From positions 7,501-71,500 of the forward strand of contig JAPPCR010000005.1 in NCBI GenBank assembly GCA_028875725.1: DNA of 64,000 nucleotides. Direction: 5' to 3'. This document shows, one piece after another, positions 54,679 to 64,000 of the stretch. Under the pieces are notes generated by a model. It ran no database searches and was not told the DNA's origin. It saw only the letters and a program-made list of their open reading frames with translations. Position 1 is the stretch's first letter. Each line of letters begins with the position of its first letter. This stretch comes from Acidobacteriota bacterium (GTDB lineage: Bacteria; Acidobacteriota; Thermoanaerobaculia; Multivoradales; Multivoraceae). The position numbers and the translations under genes were made by a program.

Positions 54679-55317
54679 TCAGGCGCCGCCGCCGGTCGCC
54701 GCGTCCGCCTCAGCCCCGGTGTCCTCCTCGGGGCCTGCTTCCCGGGAAGCCGCCGGCGACGACGGCACGGCGACCCGGACCATCGCGGCGCGCAGCAGCC
54801 GTGACTCCATCGTGTAGCCGGCCTGCAACTCCTGCACGACGGTGGGCTCCTCGACATCGGCGCTCTCTTCCCGCGCCACCGCCTGGTGGACGTTCGGATC
54901 GAAGGGCGCGTTCACACCCTCCACCGGCTCGACTGCGAACCGTCGCAGGAGGTCCGCCATCTGACGCCGGATCATCTCGACTCCTGCGCGCAGATCGTCC
55001 GCCGACGCCTCAGCCTGAAGCGCCCGGTCCAGGTTGTCGACCACGCCGAGGAACTCGCGCAGCGGACCGGCAGCCGTGTTCCAGCGCGACTCGAGCCGCT
55101 CCCGCTCGGCGCGCTTGCGCAGATTGTCGAACTCGGCCGCAGCGCGCCGCAGCCGGTCGACTTCCTCGCTCGCCGCCGCGAGTGCGGCCCGAAGCTCGCT
55201 CTCGACATCCGGCGCGGCGTCGTCACGATCCACCGGGGTCTCCTCGCCCGCGAGCGTCCCGTCGCGGCCCTGGTCCTCCACGTGAGAGTCCGGGCTCTCC
55301 TTCGCCTCGATCGTCAT
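54679..55317 (-). CDS. grpE: Nucleotide exchange factor GrpE
   Basis: 212 aa DnaK exchange factor. Acidic N-terminus, long coiled coil (ALAAASEEVDRLRRAAAEFDNLRKRAERE), then the beta domain with NPNVHQAV-type sequence (DPNVHQAVAREE) and VVQELQAGYTMESRLLRAAMVRVA, the GrpE signature. 8 bases before dnaJ. Confidence 0.95.
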   Translation of the reverse strand: MTIEAKESPDSHVEDQGRDGTLAGEETPVDRDDAAPDVESELRAALAAASEEVDRLRRAAAEFDNLRKRAERERLESRWNTAAGPLREFLGVVDNLDRALQAEASADDLRAGVEMIRRQMADLLRRFAVEPVEGVNAPFDPNVHQAVAREESADVEEPTVVQELQAGYTMESRLLRAAMVRVAVPSSPAASREAGPEEDTGAEADAATGGGA

Positions 55318-55332
55318 CGGCCAGGTCCCTGT

Positions 55333-56373
55333 TTACAGCCGCCGGGTCAACGCCTCGGACAGGCGTTCGCCCAGGTAGTTCACCAAGGGCACCATCCGCG
55401 GATACTCCATGCGCGCCGGCCCGACAACGGCGACCGATCCGGCGACGCCGTCGCCCGCCTTGTAGCTCCGCACGACCAGACCGAAGCCGAGCTCCTCGGT
55501 CAGCCTCGAATCCTGGCCCAGGACCACCCGCACGCCGTCCGCGTCGAGGCAGCGGTTGAGCAGACCGGCCAGCCGGGCGCGCTCGGCGAACATCTGGAAC
55601 ATCCCCTCGATCCGCGACATGCCGGGTCCCGCATCGAACAGGCTGTGCGTCCCGTCCACCACGAGCGACGGTGCGTGGCCGATGTTCATGCCGTCCCGGG
55701 CGAGCTCGATCGCCCGCCGAAGCAACTCGTCGAGCCGTGCGCGTTCGTCGCTCATCAGTCGCAGCAGTTCCTCCCTGATCTCGAAGAGGGTCCGTCCGCT
55801 GTAGTTCTCGGTCAGGTAGTTCGAAATGCGCACCAGGTCTTCGCGCGGGATCGGCTCGTCCGTGACGACGAGCTTGTTATCGACGAATCCGGTTTCGGCG
55901 ACCACCACGCAGAGCACCTTGCGCCCGCTGAGCGGCACGAACTCAATCGCCTTCATCACCGCCGAACCGAGGGCGGGTGTCAGGACGACGCCGACGTGGT
56001 GGGAGAGCTGGGACAGCAGCCTCGACGTCTCCTCGGTCAGTTCCTGGCCGGTACTCCCCGCGGTCGTCAGCCGATCGTCGATCAGCCGCCGGTCGTCGTC
56101 GCTCACCACCTCCGCCGACATCAGGTCGTCGATGAACAGGTGGAAGCCGGCCTCGGTCGGCAGCCGACCCGCCGAGACGTGCGGCTGCCGCAGGTAGCCC
56201 ATGTCCTCGAGGTCCGCCATCACGTTGCGAATCGTGGCGGCGGACAACTGGATCTGGCGGTCCTTCGCGACCCGCCGCGAGGACACGGGTTCACCCGACG
56301 ACAGGTACGTCTGGATCACCTCCCGCAGAATCTCGCGGTCCCGGTCGCTGAGCTGGTCGTTGACGCGGCTCAT
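55333..56373 (-). CDS. hrcA: Heat-inducible transcription repressor HrcA
   Basis: 346 aa. N-terminal winged helix (SDRDREILREVIQTYLSSGEPVSSRRVAK, LSAATIRNVMADLEDMGYLRQPHVSAGRLPTE...), central GAF-like dimerisation region, and the C-terminal VNYLGERLSEALTRRL. It normally represses groE and dnaK operons through CIRCE. No CIRCE consensus was seen upstream of hrcA here, so autoregulation is not evident. It leads the operon hrcA-grpE-dnaJ and is divergent from nrdR (41-base gap). Confidence 0.95.
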   Translation of the reverse strand: MSRVNDQLSDRDREILREVIQTYLSSGEPVSSRRVAKDRQIQLSAATIRNVMADLEDMGYLRQPHVSAGRLPTEAGFHLFIDDLMSAEVVSDDDRRLIDDRLTTAGSTGQELTEETSRLLSQLSHHVGVVLTPALGSAVMKAIEFVPLSGRKVLCVVVAETGFVDNKLVVTDEPIPREDLVRISNYLTENYSGRTLFEIREELLRLMSDERARLDELLRRAIELARDGMNIGHAPSLVVDGTHSLFDAGPGMSRIEGMFQMFAERARLAGLLNRCLDADGVRVVLGQDSRLTEELGFGLVVRSYKAGDGVAGSVAVVGPARMEYPRMVPLVNYLGERLSEALTRRL

Positions 56374-56414
56374 GGGAGCGGCATTCTACCCGGTGGTAGC
56401 GTTCCGGGGTCGGC
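56374..56414. promoter_or_regulatory. hrcA/nrdR divergent intergenic region
   Basis: On the minus strand TAGAAT (56383-56388) resembles a sigma-70 -10 box and would place hrcA transcription almost at its ATG, that is, leaderless. On the plus strand TTGACG (56360-56365) and ATTCTA (56383-56388) are 17 bases apart, a possible nrdR promoter reaching into the hrcA 5' end. CTACC (56386-56390) and GGTAG (56395-56399) form a short inverted repeat. None is conclusive. Confidence 0.3.
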
Positions 56415-56879
56415 ATGAGATGTCCATTCTGCGGCGCCAACGATGACCGCGTGGTCGACTCGCGGGACGTGCGTGGCGGCGAGACGGTCCGTCGCCGGCG
56501 GGAGTGCCTGAACTGCGGCCGTAGGTTCACTTCCTACGAGCAGATCGAGAACATCGCCTACCGTGTCGTCAAGTCGGACGGCCGGCGCCAGGAGTTCGAC
56601 CGGCAGAAGCTCCTCGGCGGCCTCCTCAAGGCGTGCGAAAAGCGGCCGGTTGGCCTGCCGGCGCTGGAAGAGATCGTCGACGAGGCCGAAGCCCTGCTTC
56701 ACCGCAAGGAGGACCGGGAGATCTCCACCTCGGAGCTGGGCAACTTCGTCATCGACCGTCTGAAGACGCTCGACCAGGTGGCCTACGTCCGCTTCGCTTC
56801 CGTCTACCGGAAGTTCGAGGACGTGGACGAGTTCATGGAAGAGCTGCGGGTGCTCCTCGAAGCGTCACGCAAGGACTGA
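56415..56879 (+). CDS. nrdR: Transcriptional repressor NrdR
   Basis: ATP-cone repressor of ribonucleotide reductase genes. Zinc ribbon with C3, C6, C31 and C34 (MRCPFCG, ECLNCGRRFTSYE), then the ATP-cone (VVKSDGRRQEFDRQKLLGGLLKACEKRPV). 154 aa, complete. It is 55 bases upstream of lon on the same strand. No ribonucleotide reductase gene or NrdR-box pair is in the window. Confidence 0.96.
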   Translation: MRCPFCGANDDRVVDSRDVRGGETVRRRRECLNCGRRFTSYEQIENIAYRVVKSDGRRQEFDRQKLLGGLLKACEKRPVGLPALEEIVDEAEALLHRKEDREISTSELGNFVIDRLKTLDQVAYVRFASVYRKFEDVDEFMEELRVLLEASRKD

Positions 56880-56934
56880 AGAGCGGCATCCGCAGACCGT
56901 CCCGCGGCGTGCCTGGGGCTGGTAGCGTGACCCC

Positions 56935-59306
<2,372 letters not shown>

Positions 59307-59331
<25 letters not shown>

Positions 59332-60296
59332 TCGCCTGGCTCGCGGGTTACGCGGGCGCCGGAGATCGAATCGGCGACGACGCCGTCCTGCTCACGCTCG
59401 GCGAGCGGCAGTACGCGTTCAGCGTCGACACGCAGCGCGCCGGCGTCCACATTCCGATCGATCTCGATCCCGCGGTCGCCGCCCGCAGACTGCTCGCCGT
59501 CAGTCTCTCGGACCTCGCCGCCACCGGGGCCGTGCCGCGGTGGATGCTCGTCGCGCTCGGCATCGACGAAGAGCACGCCGCCCGTCGTTTCCTCGCCGCC
59601 CTCGTCCGCGCCGGCCGCCGGTACGAAGTCGAACTGATCGGCGGCGACACCGCCAGGCCGACGACGACGGGCCGGCTCGACGCCAGTCTCACCGTCGTCG
59701 GCGAGATACCCGAAGGAGGCTCGCCCCTGACCCGCGACGCGGCCCGTGCCGATGACGGCCTCTGGATCGGTGGACCGGTCGGAGAGTCTGCCCTGGGACT
59801 CGAGCTGGTCCGCCTCGGCGCCCGGATCGCGGGGCGCCGCGCCAACCTGCCGGAGGGGCTAACCGACGGGCGGAGCCGCGTCGCCAGCCGGGTCCTTCGC
59901 CGCCACCTGGAGCCGCGGCCCCAGCTCGAACTGGGCCTGGTGCTGGGGCGCCGGTCGCCGGTCGGGGCCGCCATCGACGTGTCGGACGGCCTGGCCACGG
60001 ACGCGGCGCGCCTCTGCCGGCGCAGCGGCGTCGGGTGCGAACTCGAGGAAGGCGCGCTCGCCCTCCGGGCCGATGCCCGCCACCTCGCCCATCACGTGGG
60101 CCGCGATCCACTCGAGCTGGTTCTCGCCGGGGGCGAAGACTACGTTCTTCTCTTCACCCTGCCGCCAGACGCCGACTTCCGCCATCCCCGGTGCCGGCCG
60201 GTCGGCCGTATCACGGCCCAGCCAGGGCTGAGGCTGCGCCGGGTCGACGGAACTCTCGAGCCGTTGCCCGGCGGCGGTTGGGACCACCTGGGCTAG
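59307..60296 (+). CDS. thiL: Thiamine-monophosphate kinase
   Basis: Final step to thiamine diphosphate. PurM-like fold: GDDAVLLTLG, VSLSDLAATGAVPRWMLVALGI, LIGGDTARPTTTGRLDASLTVVGE, AIDVSDGLATDAARLC and LAGGEDYVLLFTLPP are family motifs. 329 aa. The start lies within the lon 3' end. ORF ends 50 bases before the convergent triple-HTH gene. Confidence 0.94.
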
Positions 60297-60301
60297 AGCG
60301 G

Positions 60302-60317
60302 CGGCGGTCGGCCGCCG
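60302..60317. terminator. Hairpin between convergent thiL and triple-HTH genes
   Basis: CGGCGG (60302-60307) and CCGCCG (60312-60317) pair around a TCGG tetraloop directly after the thiL stop. Placed between two convergent genes, it could stop transcription in both directions, but there is no T-run. Confidence 0.4.
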
Positions 60318-60346
60318 GACGGCGGCTGGGACGCTGCCACGCCTGG

Positions 60347-61279
60347 TCAGCGATTGAGCGTGACCGTGATCGGCTGGTCCAGTTTCTGCAGCACCAGGCT
60401 GACCTGGGCCTCGAGCGCCGCCAGCCGCGCCTCCACGCTGCCGGCCGCCGCGGCCGCCGGCTGGCGCCTGACCTTGGCAGCTCTGGCCTTTCGCTTTCTT
60501 CGCACCGGCGTCTTCGCTGCCGCAGCAACCTTGGCCTTCGGCTTCCGGCCGCGCATGCTCCGGGAGCGGATCTCGCGGAAGACCGCCACCGCCTCCGGGT
60601 GGTAGCGCCGCTTGCGGCCCTCGCCCTCATGCGGTATCCGGTCACCGTACAACTTGAGATAGCGCTGCAGCGTCGGACCGGAGATTCCCGTCTGCTGACC
60701 GACCGCCGTAAGCGTCAGGAGCTTCGGAGCGGCGGGCTGAGCCTTCGCCGCCCGCGCCTTTCGCTTCTTCCGGGGCGGCGACTTCTTTCGTGCCGGCGAC
60801 TTCGCCGCCGGCGCCGCCTTCGGCTTGCGGCCAGGCTTGCTCTCCGCGCGAAGCTCGCGGAACACCGCGACGGAATCCGGGTGGTAACGCCGCTTGCGGC
60901 CCTCACCCTCGTGCGGTATCCGATCGCCGAACAGCCGAACGTAACGCTGCAACGTCGGATAGGAGATCTTCGTCTGCTGGCTGATGCTGGACAGCGTCAA
61001 CAGGGAGGGACCGCCAGCCGCGGCCTTCGCCTGGGTTCCTGCCGCTTGCGTCGCGGCCTTCTTCTTCCCCCGGCGCTTCGTTGACCGTTCGTTCTTGAGC
61101 GCCTTGAACTCCCGGACGGCCGCCACCGGATACCGCTGCTTGCGCCCCGTTCCCTCGGACGAAATCCGGTCCTGGTACAGCTTCTTGTACCGCAGCGCCG
61201 TCGCCATCGACACACCGGCCCGACGAGCGACTTCGCCCAACGTCAACAGTTTCTTTCTTCCAGCAGCCGCTGCACTCAC
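60347..61279 (-). CDS. Triple MerR-like helix-turn-helix protein with basic H1-like linkers
   Basis: 310 aa built from three homologous DNA-binding-type repeats at about 11-64, 93-147 and 187-241. Each reads LLTL-x-x-(hydrophobic)-x-x-x-(T/A)-x-(V/I)S-x-x-T-(L/A)-x-RY, then a conserved (D)RI-x-x-EG-x-GRK-x-RY wing and an (A)V-x-x-F helix. This is the helix-turn-helix plus wing layout of MerR-type regulators. Repeats 2 and 3 are nearly identical over GDRIPHEGEGRKRRYHP; repeat 1 is divergent. Linkers are Lys/Ala/Pro-rich (KSPARKKSPPRKKRKARAAK), like histone H1 tails, and residues 280-303 form a short coiled coil. GTG start at 61279 with AAGGAG 7 bases upstream. Probable nucleoid-associated or multi-site DNA-binding protein; targets unknown. 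Confidence 0.75.
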   Translation of the reverse strand: MSAAAAGRKKLLTLGEVARRAGVSMATALRYKKLYQDRISSEGTGRKQRYPVAAVREFKALKNERSTKRRGKKKAATQAAGTQAKAAAGGPSLLTLSSISQQTKISYPTLQRYVRLFGDRIPHEGEGRKRRYHPDSVAVFRELRAESKPGRKPKAAPAAKSPARKKSPPRKKRKARAAKAQPAAPKLLTLTAVGQQTGISGPTLQRYLKLYGDRIPHEGEGRKRRYHPEAVAVFREIRSRSMRGRKPKAKVAAAAKTPVRRKRKARAAKVRRQPAAAAAGSVEARLAALEAQVSLVLQKLDQPITVTLNR

Positions 61280-61335
61280 GAAGTTCTCCTTGCGCCGCCC
61301 TGTGGCGCTCCGGTTCGTTCCCTTACAGGAAGATC

Positions 61336-61350
61336 ACAATCGAAGCGCCA
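61336..61350 (-). promoter_or_regulatory. Candidate degenerate sigma-54 (-24/-12) promoter
   Basis: On the minus strand TGGCGCTTCGATTGT matches the -24/-12 layout TGGC-N8-TTGC except that the final -12 C is T. The GG-to-G spacing is correct. It lies about 57 bases before the GTG of the triple-HTH gene and just after the stop of a sigma-54 activator gene. The changed -12 position makes this a weak call. Confidence 0.3.
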
Positions 61351-61394
61351 CGATAGCAGAAGACCAGAACCGACGGCCCGTAACGAGGGGAAGA

Positions 61395-64000
61395 TCAGTC
61401 TTCCGTCAGAGGCTCGTAGTTGAGCTTTCGCACCAGATACGACAGGGCCTGCCGGCTGATGCCTAGAGCGCGGGCTGCCTTGGCCTGGTTGCCGCCGGAC
61501 TCCTGGAGCGCCTTACCGATCAGTCGACGCCGGTACTGCTCCATCTTCCAGTGGTAGCCGCTTTGTTGAGGCGCGGCTTCCTCGACCGGCTCTTTCGGCA
61601 GTCCGAGCATGTCAACGGAAATCTCCGGACCCTCGGCAAGCGCCACGGCGCCATCGATAGCGTTCTTCAACTCTCTGACGTTGCCGGGCCAGGAGTAGTT
61701 GCGAATCCTCGCGCGTGCCTCGTCGCTGAACTTCAGGTCCTGTCCAAGCGCGCCGGACGTCTCCAGAAAGTGGTGCGCAAGCAACATCACGTCCGCTTCG
61801 CGCTCACGCAACGGTGGTGCTTCCACATACGCTACCCTGAGGCGGTAGTAGAGATCCTGGCGGAACTCGCCGGCCTTCACCATTCCTGCGAGGTCCTTGT
61901 GCGTCGCAGAGACGAGCCGGAAATCGAGCCGCCGCGTCCGGCTCTCACCGACGCGTCGCATCTCGCCCTCCTGTAACAGGCGCAGAAGCATGCCCTGTGC
62001 CGCCCACGGCAGCTCTCCGATTTCGTCGAGAAACACGGTGCCGCCGTCCGCGCTCTCGAACACTCCCACCCGATCACTGTCGGCGCCGGTGAACGCACCC
62101 CGACGGTGGCCGAACAGGTCGGACAGAAGCAGGCCGTCAGGCAGCGCCGCGCAGTTCACCGCCAACCAGGGCCGGGAGGCCCGGGCGCTCGACCGGTGGA
62201 GCTGGCGCGCCAGGAGTTCCTTGCCGGTCCCCGACTCGCCGAGAATCAGCACCGGCAGATCGTGGGCCGCGAACTTGTCGATCCGGGCCTGAACGTCCAG
62301 CAGAGCCTTGCTCTTCCCCACCATGCCGGTAACGGCGGCCCTCCTGGGCTCCGCGAGTTCGGAGGCCGCGCGCCGGCGGCGCGGCGAGGCCGACAGGCGG
62401 GTCGCGACCGCGGCCGTCAACGCCCGGGCAGGTTCATCGATTCCCGTCGCGCTGAGCACGAGTCGTCCCGCCGCCGCGTCGACCGCGAACCGGTCCCCGC
62501 CGCCTGGACCCTGGAGCAGGACTTCCCCACTCGCGTCCAGAGAGCCGAAGCCTCCCGCGGAGCCATGAACCGCGAGTCGGGCCTCCGGATGACCGGCCGC
62601 GGCCATCAGGATCCGATAGGCGTCCGGATCGGGGTCGGGCGTGGCCAGAAAGAGCCGAAGCGCCCGCCAGGGACCGACGCGCGCGCCATCCACACGCTGG
62701 ACGAGCGCTTCGGCGCCGGCGGCCGAGAGGACGCGCACGGCGCTGGCCACCAGTTCCACGGGAACCGTTTCGGCCTCGAGACAGACCAGGTCGTGAACAG
62801 TGAGCGCGGCGCGGAAGGGGCCCTGCGCCTCGACTTGCCGCCAGTCCGCGGAGCTCGGTGACCGCTTCTCGCCGACCGCCCCCCAAAGTCCCTCCTGTGC
62901 CGCGCCGACCGCGACCGCGCGCGCCTCGTCGCGGAGTCCGGCAAGCAGCAGCAGGGGCGACAGGTCGTCCACTTCCGCCGGCGTCCAGGCAGCGAGGGGA
63001 CGTTCGAGCGCCTCCGAGAGCTCCTCCACCGCCTCCTCGCCACGTCCGAGCTGAACCAGGGCACGAGCCGAGAGCAGGCGCAGCGCGCGGAGTTGACGCC
63101 ACCCCGTTCGCCGACCGCGCAGATTCTCCAGGGCGGTTTCGCAGCACTCCAGCACCGATTCCCAGCGTCCCAACGACACGAAGAGACGCGCTTCGAGCAG
63201 GCGCGCCTCCACGACGCCGGGGGCGCTACCCGCCATCAGGCTCTCCCTACGCAGATTCTCGATCGTCTCGGGGACTCCCGTAAACCGTCCGGTCCGAATC
63301 CGGATCTCCGACAGCTTCCCGTGCGCGGCGGCTCTCCCGGCAGGTCCATCGCAACGCCGGAACAGGCTCACCGCGATGCGCGCCGCGCGCTCGGCGCTGG
63401 CGAAGTCGTTCACGGCCAGTCGAACCGTCGCCAACTCGTTCCACAGGAGAGCGCGCTCGTACACGGGAAGACGCTCCCTGAGGCGCCTGAGACCGGCAGC
63501 CAGCAGTCCTTCCGCCTCACTGAACCGACCGTTCGCCGAAGCGAGCCGAGCCCTCGCCAAAACGTCCATCCACTGGTCCGGCTCCCCAACCGCGGGTTCC
63601 AGCAGACTGGCCATTGCGTCAAGCTCGCCGAGCTCCCACTTCGCCAGCGCGCACATGGCTCGACCGTGCGCCGCCTGGGGACCGATCGTGGCATCGAGCA
63701 CCCTCTCCGACCAGCTTCCAAGCTGATCCGAACGCCCCGCAGCCGCCTGGATTCCAATCGCCAGTTCGCACTGTTCCAGTGCGCGCCGACCCGAGAGCGA
63801 CCGGTTCTCCAACGCACTCAGACTGCGCCGCGCGGCAACCGTCCGACCTAGCCGAAGCTGAGCCCGGAGGCGAATCAGGATGTCGTCTGTTCGCCTGGAG
63901 TCCTTGACCAGCCTCAGAGCGGCCTCGAAGCGGCCGTCCTCGAGAAGGAGGCGCGCCAGCGCCGACCGGTCCTCCGGCGCGTCGAGCGGCGGGGATTCGG
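61395..64000 (-). CDS. Sigma-54-dependent transcriptional activator with long TPR-like N-terminal region (5' end outside window)
   Basis: At least 867 residues; the frame is open to the right edge, and the TTG at 63812 is not a real start. The N-terminal part (over 400 residues) is helical repeats of the TPR/MalT type (FSEAEGLLAAGLRRLRERLPVYERALLWNELATV). There is no receiver domain. Then comes the AAA+ domain: Walker A GESGTGKE, the sigma-54-contacting GAFTGAD loop, Walker B GGTVFLDEIGEL, and the WPGNVRELKNAI motif. A Fis-type HTH ends the protein (NQAKAARALGISRQALSYL). TPR input suggests sensing a protein or small ligand rather than a phosphorelay. Its natural target may be the next gene. 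Confidence 0.9.
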   Translation of the reverse strand, partial: ESPPLDAPEDRSALARLLLEDGRFEAALRLVKDSRRTDDILIRLRAQLRLGRTVAARRSLSALENRSLSGRRALEQCELAIGIQAAAGRSDQLGSWSERVLDATIGPQAAHGRAMCALAKWELGELDAMASLLEPAVGEPDQWMDVLARARLASANGRFSEAEGLLAAGLRRLRERLPVYERALLWNELATVRLAVNDFASAERAARIAVSLFRRCDGPAGRAAAHGKLSEIRIRTGRFTGVPETIENLRRESLMAGSAPGVVEARLLEARLFVSLGRWESVLECCETALENLRGRRTGWRQLRALRLLSARALVQLGRGEEAVEELSEALERPLAAWTPAEVDDLSPLLLLAGLRDEARAVAVGAAQEGLWGAVGEKRSPSSADWRQVEAQGPFRAALTVHDLVCLEAETVPVELVASAVRVLSAAGAEALVQRVDGARVGPWRALRLFLATPDPDPDAYRILMAAAGHPEARLAVHGSAGGFGSLDASGEVLLQGPGGGDRFAVDAAAGRLVLSATGIDEPARALTAAVATRLSASPRRRRAASELAEPRRAAVTGMVGKSKALLDVQARIDKFAAHDLPVLILGESGTGKELLARQLHRSSARASRPWLAVNCAALPDGLLLSDLFGHRRGAFTGADSDRVGVFESADGGTVFLDEIGELPWAAQGMLLRLLQEGEMRRVGESRTRRLDFRLVSATHKDLAGMVKAGEFRQDLYYRLRVAYVEAPPLREREADVMLLAHHFLETSGALGQDLKFSDEARARIRNYSWPGNVRELKNAIDGAVALAEGPEISVDMLGLPKEPVEEAAPQQSGYHWKMEQYRRRLIGKALQESGGNQAKAARALGISRQALSYLVRKLNYEPLTED

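Noticed and set aside
63800..63812. TTG at 63812 as start of the sigma-54 activator
   Set aside because: The frame continues open with protein-like TPR sequence to the window edge, so the true start lies outside.

Overview
The window is a very GC-rich, gene-dense piece of a bacterial chromosome, almost entirely protein-coding. It looks like a Gram-negative (two-membrane) bacterium: there is an Omp85-type outer-membrane barrel, an LptM-like lipoprotein, a DsbD-type thiol transporter, Tat-exported molybdoenzyme subunits and HslVU. The mixture of TrmFO, an Ndk/SucCD/Icd cluster, TolB-propeller/Omp85 proteins and a TPR-containing sigma-54 activator fits Acidobacteriota or a related deep-branching phylum best. 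That placement is inference from gene content only. No tRNA, rRNA, CRISPR array or recognisable insertion sequence was seen.

Layout. 1-4044 (minus): purine synthesis, purS-purQ-purL-purF, with purF cut by the left edge. 4066-9187 (minus): a YycJ-like hydrolase, a large peptidase/TolB-propeller/Omp85 fusion, and two small exported proteins. 9278-13147: dprA and topA, convergent. 13213-21002 (plus): trmFO, xerC, a thioredoxin-like protein, hslV, hslU, lptM, dapF, tyrS and a small membrane protein. 21003-25510: an accessory-looking interval that breaks the housekeeping pattern. It holds two tandem 8-cysteine secreted peptides, a 748-aa exported multi-domain beta-sandwich protein and a frameshifted PDZ-domain gene, all on the minus strand and closely spaced, followed by about 800 bases with no confident gene.

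25511-30769 (minus): an NSS-family transporter, then icd-sucC-sucD-ndk. 30826-31293: cdd. 31343-36400 (minus): a periplasmic xanthine-dehydrogenase-type molybdoenzyme operon with two uncharacterised partner genes and a STAS protein. 36458-40666: a CBS-containing site-2 protease and an aminotransferase, divergent from a DsbD-like protein with start codons that physically overlap. 40674-46300 (minus): a membrane-anchored unknown, then the conserved ffh-rpsP-khpA-rimM-trmD-rplS-rnhB translation and secretion cluster. 46300-56373 (minus): an RND/MMPL exporter, pgsA, alaS, recX, rsmE and the heat-shock set hrcA-grpE-dnaJ. 56415-60296 (plus): nrdR, lon, thiL. 60347-64000 (minus): a protein with three MerR-like helix-turn-helix repeats joined by histone-H1-like linkers, and upstream of it a sigma-54 activator that runs off the right edge.

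The most promising unexplained items are the 21.8-25.2 kb secreted Cys-rich/PDZ cluster, the triple-HTH basic protein next to the sigma-54 activator (with a degenerate -24/-12 element between them), and the peptidase-propeller-Omp85 fusion.
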